Below, one piece after another: positions 49,067 through 56,087 of a stretch of DNA of 64,000 nt (its first letter is position 1; each line of letters opens with the position of its first letter). The stretch is from assembly GCF_000720455.1 (NCBI RefSeq), contig NZ_JOAK01000014.1, positions 79,456 through 143,455 on the forward strand, read 5' to 3'. This DNA is from Streptomyces virginiae. Lineage in GTDB: Bacteria > Actinomycetota > Actinomycetes > Streptomycetales > Streptomycetaceae. The translations under genes and the position numbers were made by a program. The notes under the pieces are model-generated. The model had not been told where the DNA came from, ran no database searches, and saw only the letters and a program-made list of their open reading frames with translations.

Positions 49067-50044
49067 TTGCTGGGTGCCATAGGCCTGGACGAGGGCCAGG
49101 AGTCCGCGTACCGCGCACTGGTGGCGCTGGGCGCGGCCGAGGTCCCCGACCTCGCGCACCGGCTGACCCTGCCTGTGCCGCAGACCGAACGGGCCCTGCG
49201 CCACCTGGAGCGGCACGGGCTGGCGGCACAGTCATCGGCGCGGCCGGGGCGCTGGGTGGCGGCCCCGCCGGGGGTCGCGCTCGGGGCCCTGCTGACCCAG
49301 CAGCGGCACGAGCTGGAGCAGGCGGAGCTGGCGGCGGCGCTGCTGGCGGAGGAGTACCGGGCGGAGGCCGCCGAACCGGCGGTGCACGACCTCGTGGAGG
49401 TGGTGCAGGGCGCGAGCGCGGTGGCGCACCGTTTCCACCAGCTCCAGCTGGGCGCCGAGAAGGAGGTGTGCGCGCTGGTCAGCGGCCGCCCCCAGGTGGT
49501 GACGGGTACGGACAACGAGGCGGAGGACCGGGCCTCGGTGCGCGGGGTGGACTACCGGGTGGTGATCGAGCGGGAGGTGCTGACCCTGCCCAGCGGGATC
49601 CGGGAGGCGTCGACGGCGCTGGCGCGGGGCGAGCAGGTCCGGGTGACGGCGGAGGTCCCGACGAAGCTGGTGATCGCGGACCGGACCCTCGCCATGGTCC
49701 CGCTGACGGCGCGCGGCGCGGAGCCGGCGGCGCTGGTGGTGCACGCGTCCGGGCTGCTGGAGTCCCTGACGGGGCTGTTCGAGGCGGTGTGGCGGGAGTC
49801 GCTGCCGCTGAGGCTGGGCGCCGCCGGTGCGGCGGAGGAGGCCGGGGGCATCCCCGACGCCACGGATCTGGAGATCCTGTCGCTGCTGCTGGCGGGGATG
49901 ACGGACGCGAGCGTGGCCAAGCACCTGGAGCTCGGGCTGCGGACGGTGCAGCGGCGGGTCAAGGGGCTGATGGAGCTGTCGGGGGTGACGACCCGGCTGC
50001 AGCTGGGCTGGCACGCGTACGAACGTGGCTGGGTGGCCCGGTAG
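49067..50044 (+). CDS. TrmB-like/LuxR-type transcriptional regulator
   Basis: Encodes about 325 residues. The N-terminal TrmB-like winged helix reads LGAIGLDEGQESAYRALVAL and LAHRLTLPVPQTERALRHLERHG. The C-terminal LuxR helix-turn-helix is TDLEILSLLLAGMTDASVAKHLELGLRTVQRRVKGLM. Proteins of this layout often sit beside extracellular peptidase genes in Streptomyces, and this one diverges from the S8 peptidase with ~200 bases between. The start is uncertain: TTG at 49067 follows AAAGGTGGTGG by a good distance, but GTG at 49055/49058 or 49022 is also in frame. The ligand is unknown. Confidence 0.82.
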   Translation: MLGAIGLDEGQESAYRALVALGAAEVPDLAHRLTLPVPQTERALRHLERHGLAAQSSARPGRWVAAPPGVALGALLTQQRHELEQAELAAALLAEEYRAEAAEPAVHDLVEVVQGASAVAHRFHQLQLGAEKEVCALVSGRPQVVTGTDNEAEDRASVRGVDYRVVIEREVLTLPSGIREASTALARGEQVRVTAEVPTKLVIADRTLAMVPLTARGAEPAALVVHASGLLESLTGLFEAVWRESLPLRLGAAGAAEEAGGIPDATDLEILSLLLAGMTDASVAKHLELGLRTVQRRVKGLMELSGVTTRLQLGWHAYERGWVAR

Positions 50045-50068
50045 CCACCGGTCGGGCACGCTGGGCGG

Positions 50069-50551
50069 GTGGACGTGCCGCAGCTGCTCCTGGTGGGTCT
50101 GGTGCTGCTGCTCGGGCTGGTCGGGGTACTGGTTCCGGGTGTGCCGGGGACCTGGCTGGTGTGGGCGGGGCTGATGTGGTGGGCGCTGCACGAGCGGTCG
50201 GCGCTGGCGTGGTCGCTGCTGGTCGCGGCGACGGCCCTGCTGCTGGTGGTCCAGGTGGTGAAGTGGCAGCTGCCGCCGCGGCGCCCCCGCGGGCTGCCGG
50301 TCACCCCCCGGACGGGGGTGTTCGCGGGCGCGGGTGCGCTACTGGGCTTCGTGGTGCTCCCGGTGGTGGGGGCGATCCCGGGCTTCGTGGGCGGCGTCTA
50401 CCTGTGCGAGCGGCTCCGTCTGGGCGGGCACGGCGAGGCGTGGGCGTCGACGCGTGCGGTGATGCGCGCGGTGGGCACGAGCGTGCTGGTGGAACTGTTC
50501 GCGTGCCTGCTGGTGGTGGGGGCGTGGGTGGGCGCGGTGTCGGCGGACTAG
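50069..50551 (+). CDS. DUF456 family membrane protein
   Basis: A 160-residue protein with about four to five membrane helices (~5-30, ~36-62, ~84-110, ~138-158). The hydrophobic GLVGVLVPGVPGTWLVWAGL at the start and the glycine-rich second half GAGALLGFVVLPVVGAIPGFVGG are typical of DUF456. The function of this family is unknown. GTG at 50069 is the only good start. It follows the regulator gene by 24 bases and may be co-transcribed with it. A truncated TetR gene faces it, 24 bases after its stop. Confidence 0.83.
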   Translation: MDVPQLLLVGLVLLLGLVGVLVPGVPGTWLVWAGLMWWALHERSALAWSLLVAATALLLVVQVVKWQLPPRRPRGLPVTPRTGVFAGAGALLGFVVLPVVGAIPGFVGGVYLCERLRLGGHGEAWASTRAVMRAVGTSVLVELFACLLVVGAWVGAVSAD

Positions 50552-50575
50552 CGCGAAGTGGCGCGCCGGCCCCGA

Positions 50576-50965
50576 TCAGGGGATCTCGTCGCGCAGGAAC
50601 GGGCGCAGGGCTCCGAGCAGCGCGCCGACGCAGGTGTCGCGCAGCTCGGCGCGCGTACAGGTCTCGGCGGTGAGCCAGTCCAGGCAGAGCACCCGGACGA
50701 ACACCAGCCAGCTCTTGAGTACCGCGGCCACGGCCGCCCGTACGGAGTCGTCCGGGATCGGGAGGACGTCGAGGAGCCGGGTCCGCAGGACGCCGAGTTC
50801 CCAGTCGATGATCGTCTGGACCACCGGATCGCCGGCCAGCACGCGGTTCGCCGCGAGGACCGTGTTGCGGTGGGCGACGAAGTAGTCCAGGTGCACGTCG
50901 AGCCCGTCTTCGAGCTGGCCGAGCAGGTCACCGGACCGGTCGAGCGGCACCTGTTCGAGCAGGCG
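50576..50965 (-). pseudogene. Truncated TetR-family regulator, C-terminal domain only
   Basis: The minus strand reads EQVPLDRSGDLLGQLEDGLD, VHLDYFVAHRNTVLAANRVL and AAVAAVLKSWLVFVRVLCLDW to the stop at 50576, the helical ligand-binding part of a TetR regulator. No DNA-binding helix-turn-helix or start codon lies upstream; the frame runs into unrelated sequence near 50965. It appears to have lost its first ~60-70 residues in a rearrangement. Confidence 0.65.
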
Positions 50966-50969
50966 GATC

Positions 50970-51059
50970 GAACTGGTCCTGCCTCCGCTGTACTTCCTGC
51001 TGGCCGACGCCGACGAGAGGGCCCACCCGCCGGTCAAGATCATCAACGGTGCAGAATGA
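50970..51059 (+). pseudogene. Possible 3' end of a lost gene coupled to the GNAT gene
   Basis: The plus strand reads ELVLPPLYFLLADADERAHP and VKIINGAE before a TGA that overlaps the GNAT start as ATGA. This looks like a genuine gene end, including the coupled start, that now abuts the inverted TetR fragment. It is too short to name. Confidence 0.35.
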
Positions 51060-51673
51060 CCCGTATGCCCATGACGAACGCTCCCAAGACGGCAACGATC
51101 GACGATGCCCGCATGGTCGGCCGCACCCTGGCCGCCGCCTTCGACGACGACCCGATGATGCGCTGGTTCTTCCCCGACGACGCTTCTCGCGAGGCGGGGC
51201 TGAGCCGCTACTTCACCACGCTGTTCACCCGGCAGTACGTCCACCACGGCGTGTGCGAGCGCACCGACGCCGCGGCCTCCTTCTGGGTGGCGCCGGAAGG
51301 GCGGGGGAAGGCCGTGCCCGACGCGGAGACCGTCCAGGAGCTCCAGGACATCCTGGGCGACCGGGCCGGGCTGTTCCGCGAGGCCGTCGAGGAGGCCGTG
51401 AAGCACGCCCCGACCGAGCCGCACTGGTACCTGGCGGTGGTCGGCGCCGACCCCGCCGCCCGCGGCCAGGGACACGGGGCGGCCCTGCTGCGCTCGGGGC
51501 TGGCCCAGGCCGACGCGGCGGGCCTGCCGGTCTACCTGGAGTCCTCCAAGCCCGACAACCTGCCCTTCTACGAGCACTTCGGCTTCACCGTGCTCGGGGA
51601 GGCGCGGCTCCCCGGCGGCGGCCCGGTCCTGTGGGCGATGCGCCGCGCGCCGCGCACCCCGGCCGGGGCCTGA
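51056..51673 (+). CDS. GNAT-family N-acetyltransferase
   Basis: Encodes 205 residues. AFDDDPMMRWFFPDD (~29-43) and the acetyl-CoA loop GADPAARGQGHGAALL (~131-146) define a GNAT. YLESSKPDNLPFYEHFGF marks strand 6-7 with the common Tyr. This resembles puromycin N-acetyltransferase-like GNATs, though the substrate is unknown. ATG at 51056 shares ATGA with a truncated upstream frame; ATG at 51065 and 51071 are also in frame. The open frame reaching back to 50558 is shadow of the TetR fragment. A perfect terminator begins at the stop codon. Confidence 0.85.
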   Translation: MTRMPMTNAPKTATIDDARMVGRTLAAAFDDDPMMRWFFPDDASREAGLSRYFTTLFTRQYVHHGVCERTDAAASFWVAPEGRGKAVPDAETVQELQDILGDRAGLFREAVEEAVKHAPTEPHWYLAVVGADPAARGQGHGAALLRSGLAQADAAGLPVYLESSKPDNLPFYEHFGFTVLGEARLPGGGPVLWAMRRAPRTPAGA

Positions 51674-51720
51674 CACCACGCCCGGTGCCGGCCGCGGCCG
51701 GCCCGGCACCGGGCGTGGTG
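51674..51720 (+). terminator. Long perfect terminator after the GNAT gene
   Basis: CACCACGCCCGGTGCCGG (51674-51691) pairs fully with CCGGCACCGGGCGTGGTG (51703-51720), an 18-bp stem directly after the stop codon. Confidence 0.85.
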
Positions 51721-51809
51721 GCCGGGGGCGTGGACACGGTCCCGTGAGCGGGGGCTACGCTCGAAGTCCTTGAGGCCTGCCGCCGTCACCGTCCCGCCGG
51801 GGAGCCGCC

Positions 51810-51962
51810 ATGGACACGCCCGTACCGGACCCGCCCGCCGAGCCGGTGGACGACGCCGGCGAGCCGGCCTGCCTGTTGCACCTCGTCTGCGACGCATGCG
51901 GAGGACTCGACCCAGGCCGCGCCACTCCCGACTGCCCGCGCTGCGGCGCCCCGTTCCCCTAG
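51810..51962 (+). CDS. 50-residue zinc-ribbon-like protein
   Basis: ATG at 51810 follows GGGGAG by six bases. The product has an acidic Pro-rich start (MDTPVPDPPAEP) and then LVCDACGGLD and DCPRCGAPFP, two CxxC knuckles spaced 13 residues apart, as in zinc ribbons. An additional Cys lies at 21. Its partner is unknown. It has its own terminator. Third-position GC is high, as in real genes here, so I think it is genuine. Confidence 0.6.
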   Translation: MDTPVPDPPAEPVDDAGEPACLLHLVCDACGGLDPGRATPDCPRCGAPFP

Positions 51963-51979
51963 GCGTCCCCCCAACGGGC

Positions 51980-52023
51980 GGCGCCCCGGGAGGCGGACCG
52001 CTGGGGTCCGTTCCCGGGGCGCC
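51980..52023. terminator. Two-way terminator between the zinc-ribbon and PKD genes
   Basis: GGCGCCCCGGGA (51980-51991) pairs with TCCCGGGGCGCC (52012-52023); the loop can fold further (GCGGACCGC). It lies just beyond both converging stops. Confidence 0.75.
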
Positions 52024-52048
52024 GTGTCGTGCGGGCCGTGCCGGTGGA

Positions 52049-53701
52049 TCAGTTCGTCTGGTAGACGCCGAAGATGTCGACCACGAGGTCGATGTCGTCC
52101 CAGCCTCGGTTCCAGAAGTCGACGATGCCGTTGTTGCCCATGCCCGCCTGGACCAGGTTCGGGACGGTCTCGGACCGCTTCCAGTTCAGGTTCGAGGAGT
52201 TGGGCGGGGTGGGCCAGCTGTCCCAGCCGCCCTCGTAGGCGCTCAGCGTGTTCGGGTCCGGGGAGACCGTGAGGTACCCCTCGCCCCGGGTGTTGGTGAC
52301 GGTGGTGTTCAGCACGTAGGCCGTGTTGGCCGGGCGCGTGGTGGACAGCGGCATGTAGATGTAGCCCTGGCCCCCCAGCGGGCCCCACGCCCAGTCCGAG
52401 CTGTCACGGGTGTCGAGCAGACGCTCCGGGACGAAGGGCAGGTAGGCGCCCCGGCTGCCGACGCGGTAGTAGCCGACGACGTCGACGATGACGTCGGTGC
52501 CGTTCCAGGCGCCGTTGCGGAAGTTGACCGAGCCGTCGGGGCCGACCGGCACGATCACCGAGTTGGCGACCGTCTGGCCGGCGCGGAAGTTCACGTTGGA
52601 CGTGATCGGGACACTGCCCCCGCTGGGGAACACCGTCAGGTGGCCGGCCTCGCGCGGGTTCGTGACCGTGACGTTCAGCGCGACCGCCGTGGCGTCGTCC
52701 GGGATGCCGTCCCGGCCGGCGAACTTGGTGCCGAAGGTGGCCTGCCCGCGGACCTGGCCCTGGGCGGTGCCCGTGCCGTTGCGGGTGTCGACGAAGCGCG
52801 ACGGGTTGATCGGGGTGTAGCCGCTGGACGTCGTCCGGGTGAAGTAGCCGGTGACGTCGGCGATCAGGTCGACCGACTCCCAGCCGCCGTTGTACAGGTC
52901 GACGTAGCCGTTCTTGTCGACCGGCACGATCACCAGGTTCGGGACGGTCTGCCCCTTGGCGAAGTTGACGTTCGACGTGTTCGGACGCTCGCTGCCCTCG
53001 GGCCAGACCGTGACGTGACCGGCGCTGTTGGTGTTGGTGGCGGTGACGTTGAGCACCACGGCGGTGACCCCGGTGGGGATGTCGCCGTTGCCGGAGATCC
53101 TCACCCGGGTGGTGCCGTACGCGGGGATCTTGGCCTTCGGCCCGCCCGTGCCGTTGCGGGTGTCCAGGAGACGGGTCGGCTTGTACGGCGTGAAGTCGGA
53201 TCCCGGCGTGACGACGGCGAGCGAGTTGCTGCCCCGCTCACCCGTACCGTCCTTCAGGGTGACCTTGATCGTGTAGGCGCCGATCTCCGAGTAGGAGTGG
53301 GCCACGGTCTGGTTGGTGGGACCGTAGGTGTCGAACACGTCGTAGCTGCCGTCGCCCCACTCGATGAACGCCGAGATCTGGGCGTCCGGGTCGATGCTGA
53401 CGGCGAGGCTCAGGCTGATCCCGCGGGCGCTGGTGCCCTTGGCGGACAGGCCGACCGTCGGCTCCGAGGCGGCGCTCCCCTGCGCCTGCGCCTCGCCCTT
53501 GCCGGCGGGCCGGACCGTGCGCTCGGCGGCGCTCGTGAAGGTGCTGAAGTTCGGCGCCGCGGCCTTGCCGAGGTCCGCGTCCGGAGCGCTCACCCCGTGC
53601 GCGTCGGGCTTGGCCGGACCGTCGGCCTGGGCCGTGCCAGGTACCAGACCTACGCCGGCCGCGATGACGGCGGCGGAAACTATGAGTCGGCGATTGCGCA
53701 C
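52049..53701 (-). CDS. Secreted protein with a PKD-like domain and three repeated modules
   Basis: Encodes 550 residues. The signal peptide is at ~1-26 (MRNRRLIVSAAVIAAGVGLV). After a linker, residues ~90-160 are PKD-like (IEWGDGSYDVF, QTVAHSYSEIGAYTIKVTL). Three ~125-residue modules follow, starting PYKPTRLLDTRNGTGG, PINPSRFVDTRNGTG and PFVPERLLDTRDSS and ending VDLIADVTGYF, DVIVDVVGYY and DLVVDIFGVY. Such modules are seen in secreted actinobacterial proteins and may bind sugars or the wall; no enzyme site is visible. The third module is more divergent. GTG at 53701 with GGGGGG ahead is the likely start. Confidence 0.8.
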   Translation of the reverse strand: MRNRRLIVSAAVIAAGVGLVPGTAQADGPAKPDAHGVSAPDADLGKAAAPNFSTFTSAAERTVRPAGKGEAQAQGSAASEPTVGLSAKGTSARGISLSLAVSIDPDAQISAFIEWGDGSYDVFDTYGPTNQTVAHSYSEIGAYTIKVTLKDGTGERGSNSLAVVTPGSDFTPYKPTRLLDTRNGTGGPKAKIPAYGTTRVRISGNGDIPTGVTAVVLNVTATNTNSAGHVTVWPEGSERPNTSNVNFAKGQTVPNLVIVPVDKNGYVDLYNGGWESVDLIADVTGYFTRTTSSGYTPINPSRFVDTRNGTGTAQGQVRGQATFGTKFAGRDGIPDDATAVALNVTVTNPREAGHLTVFPSGGSVPITSNVNFRAGQTVANSVIVPVGPDGSVNFRNGAWNGTDVIVDVVGYYRVGSRGAYLPFVPERLLDTRDSSDWAWGPLGGQGYIYMPLSTTRPANTAYVLNTTVTNTRGEGYLTVSPDPNTLSAYEGGWDSWPTPPNSSNLNWKRSETVPNLVQAGMGNNGIVDFWNRGWDDIDLVVDIFGVYQTN

Positions 53702-53904
53702 CGGCCCCCCATTTTCTGTTGATGCTTGAACGGGTTCGAAAGCCCGCCCAGAGTACACAGGGAACGGGCGGGTTGATCACCCAATATCGGGGTGCCAACG
53801 ACCGGCCCGGGCCCGGCCCAGGTCAGGACCCGGGTGCCGGCCCAGGTCACGGCCCAGGTCCGGCGGCCGATGCGGGTGGCGCGCCCCGGCCGCGTCCACC
53901 GTGG

Positions 53905-54085
53905 CGCCCGCGGCTGTCCCTGGTCGTGGACGACCTGGTGAGCACCCGGCCGTGGCGCGTGCGCGGCATCGAGATCCGCGGCCACGCCACGCTGGAGGTG
54001 GGCCCGCACGCACTGGGCCCCCACTTCAGCGAGGAGGTGATCCGGATCCGTCCCGGACCGCGTCCACGCGTGGGGGCTCTGAGCG
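53905..54085 (+). pseudogene. Fragment of a PPOX-class F420-dependent enzyme
   Basis: The plus strand reads RLSLVVDDLVSTRPWRVRGI, EIRGHATLEVG and HFSEEVIRIRP, the second half of a pyridoxamine-oxidase-fold F420-binding protein. The N-terminal half is missing; upstream is a Gly-Pro repetitive stretch (DRPGPGPGQDPGAG) that has fused with it. The end is also unclear. The rest of 53702-54092 has no gene. Confidence 0.55.
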
Positions 54086-54092
54086 TCCGCCG

Positions 54093-54136
54093 GGCCGCCC
54101 CGCCGTCGGGCCGAGCAGCCCGACGGCGGGGCGGCC
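54093..54136 (-). terminator. Terminator after rsgA
   Basis: GGCCGCCCCGCCGTCGGGC and GCCCGACGGCGGGGCGGCC form a perfect 19-bp stem with a six-base loop, four bases past the rsgA stop. Confidence 0.85.
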
Positions 54137-54139
54137 GGG

Positions 54140-55246
54140 TCAGACCCGGTTGCCGCGCTTGGCGGAGTAGTTGGCGCGGCCCTCCGCCGACTTCAGCCGC
54201 CAGTCGCGGCGGATCTCCGACCGCAGCCGGGCGTCCGTCTTCGCCACGATCCGCTGGTTCTCCCGCAGGAGCTTGCGGTAGCTCTCCAGGCGCCGTTCCG
54301 GCAGGTCCCCCGATTCCAGCGCGGCGAGCACCGCGCATCCCGGCTCCGCCTCGTGGGCGCAGTCGTGGAAGCGGCACTGCGCGGCGTAGTCCTCGATCTC
54401 GGAGAAGACCTGCCCGACTCCCGCCTCCGCGTCGAAGAGCCCCACGCCTCGCAGGCCCGGGGTGTCGATGAGGACCCCTCCGCCCGGCAGGACGAGGAGG
54501 TTGCGGGTGGTCGTGGTGTGGCGGCCCTTGCCGTCGACGTCACGGGTGGCCTGGACCTCCATGACGTCCGTGCCGAGCAGCGCGTTCGCCAGGGTGGACT
54601 TGCCCGCGCCGGAGACGCCCAGCAGGACGCTGGTGCCGTCGGCGACGATCGCGCCCAGGACGTCGGTCCCCTCCCCGGTGTGGGAGGAGACGGTGAGGAC
54701 CTGGACGCCCGGGGCGGTGGTCTCCACGTCCTGGACCAGGTGGCCGAGGGTGACCGGGTCCGGGACGAGGTCCGCCTTGGTGAGGACGATCAGCGGCTGC
54801 GCCCCCGACTCCCAGGCCAGGGCCAGGAAGCGCTCGATGCGCCCCAGGTCGAGCTCCACGGCGAGGGACACGGCGATGATCGCGTGGTCGACGTTCGCGG
54901 CGAGGATCTGCCCCTCGGACCGCTGCGACGAGGTGGAGCGCACGAAGGCGGTCCGGCGCGGCAGGTACGCCTTCACGTACCGCGGGTTGCCCGCCGTCTC
55001 GACGGCGGCCCAGTCCCCGGTGCAGATGACGCGCAGCGGGTCGTGGGGGGTGACGAAGGCGGTGTCGGCGCGGACGATGCCGTCGGCGGTCAGTACGTCG
55101 CACTGACCGCGGTCGACGCGTACGACACGGCCGGGCACGAGGCCCTGCTCGGCGTACACGGTGAACTCGGCCGCCCACGCGTCGTCCCAGCCGAGGGGGG
55201 CGAGGGTGTGCGAGAGCGAGGCCTGCGGGAAAGCGGAGAAAGACAA
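54140..55246 (-). CDS. rsgA: Ribosome small-subunit-dependent GTPase A
   Basis: A 368-residue circularly permuted GTPase that helps 30S ribosome maturation. After an OB-fold (~35-100) the order is G4 LTKADLV (~155-161), SSHTGEG, P-loop GVSGAGKST (~210-218) and DTPGLRG (261-267). The C-terminal zinc site is Cys291, Cys296, His298, Cys304 (CRFHDCAHEAEPGC). TTG at 55246 follows AAGG by eight bases and fits the homologue start; ATG at 55279 is also in frame. A small ORF lies just upstream on the same strand. The gene ends at a perfect terminator. Confidence 0.93.
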   Translation of the reverse strand: MSFSAFPQASLSHTLAPLGWDDAWAAEFTVYAEQGLVPGRVVRVDRGQCDVLTADGIVRADTAFVTPHDPLRVICTGDWAAVETAGNPRYVKAYLPRRTAFVRSTSSQRSEGQILAANVDHAIIAVSLAVELDLGRIERFLALAWESGAQPLIVLTKADLVPDPVTLGHLVQDVETTAPGVQVLTVSSHTGEGTDVLGAIVADGTSVLLGVSGAGKSTLANALLGTDVMEVQATRDVDGKGRHTTTTRNLLVLPGGGVLIDTPGLRGVGLFDAEAGVGQVFSEIEDYAAQCRFHDCAHEAEPGCAVLAALESGDLPERRLESYRKLLRENQRIVAKTDARLRSEIRRDWRLKSAEGRANYSAKRGNRV

Positions 55247-55318
55247 GGGGAACCCTTCACAGGGTGGCCCCGGCCGCATGCGTCCGCCCTACGGCGGCAC
55301 GCGAAGAGAGGTGTGAGG

Positions 55319-55390
55319 TCAGCCGGAGACCACGGAGGTCACATCGATGGTCTTCTGAGTGCGGGCAGCGCCCTGCGCAATGACAGTCAA
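55319..55390 (-). CDS. Possible 23-residue leader peptide upstream of rsgA
   Basis: On the minus strand GGAGGTGA, a full Shine-Dalgarno match, is followed five bases later by TTG, which opens the 23-codon frame starting MTVIAQGAARTQKTID and ending VTSVVSG. The stop at 55319 lies 72 bases before the preferred rsgA start. GTG at 55399 is in frame and three codons longer. It is hydrophilic and has no hallmark of a secreted peptide. It could be an attenuator-type leader or a small stable protein. No homology can be stated from sequence alone. Confidence 0.4.
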   Translation of the reverse strand: MTVIAQGAARTQKTIDVTSVVSG

Positions 55391-55535
55391 TGAACTCACC
55401 TCCGGGTCGTGCACGTTGCCGTGGTCCCTCACCGCTCGGCGGGAACGACCCCACCGTAACAAGCCCGCTCGCGTCGCGGCCACTCCTTTTTCCCGAGGCG
55501 TTTTCCGCGCCTCTTTCCGCTCGCTCTCCGCGGCG

Positions 55536-56078
55536 TCAGCCGAGTGCTCCGTCGAGCCGCCGGGCCAGCACCTGCCCCGGCCAGTCCCCGGACAGGAAGC
55601 GGTCGGTGGGCGTGAAGCCGCTGCGCTCGTAGAACGCGACCAGTTCGCCTCCGCCGCCCGCCCAGCAGTCGACCCGCAGGAGGGCGACGCCGGCCCGGCG
55701 GGTCTCCTCGGCGGCGTGCGCCAGCAGTGCCGCGCCGATGCCCCGGCCCGCGTGCCGCCGGTCGGAGACCAGCAGCCGCACGTACCGCTCGGGCTCCCCG
55801 GCCGGCGCGATCGGCAGCTGCGGGCTGGGCCCGGAGTCCAGCACCAGGGCTCCGACGGGCACGCCGTCCAGCTCCGCGACGTACGGGGTGTTCTCGGTGG
55901 TGTACCGCTGGACCCGGTCCGTGCCGCCGGGCCGCTGCGAGTACGGGATCGTGCCCCACTGTTCGGTGTTGCCGCGGGCGTTCATCCAGGCCACGGCGGC
56001 GTCGAGCATGTCCAGCAGGGCCGGTGCGTCCGCCGGGCCGCCCGGCCGGATCCGTATCGCGTGTGCGCTGTCGTTCAC
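55536..56078 (-). CDS. GNAT-family N-acetyltransferase
   Basis: Encodes 180 residues. IRIRPGGPADAPALLDMLDAA at the start, VRLLVSDRRHAGRGIGAALLAHA (the acetyl-CoA loop, ~99-121) and ELVAFYERSGF near the end define a GNAT. WGTIPYSQRP in the substrate-binding region suggests a small amine, but no specific target is clear. GTG at 56078 lies nine bases after the P450 stop, so the two genes are probably one leftward transcript. The stop is ~136 bases beyond the leader-like ORF region of rsgA. Confidence 0.85.
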   Translation of the reverse strand: MNDSAHAIRIRPGGPADAPALLDMLDAAVAWMNARGNTEQWGTIPYSQRPGGTDRVQRYTTENTPYVAELDGVPVGALVLDSGPSPQLPIAPAGEPERYVRLLVSDRRHAGRGIGAALLAHAAEETRRAGVALLRVDCWAGGGGELVAFYERSGFTPTDRFLSGDWPGQVLARRLDGALG

Positions 56079-56087
56079 TCGGCAAGC

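Noticed and set aside
50558..51055. An N-terminal extension of the GNAT gene
   Set aside because: It would run through the inverted TetR fragment; GNAT homology begins after 51056.
53719..54471. A 250-codon plus-strand frame read as one gene
   Set aside because: Only 53905-54085 matches a family, as a fragment; the rest is low complexity and shadow of rsgA.
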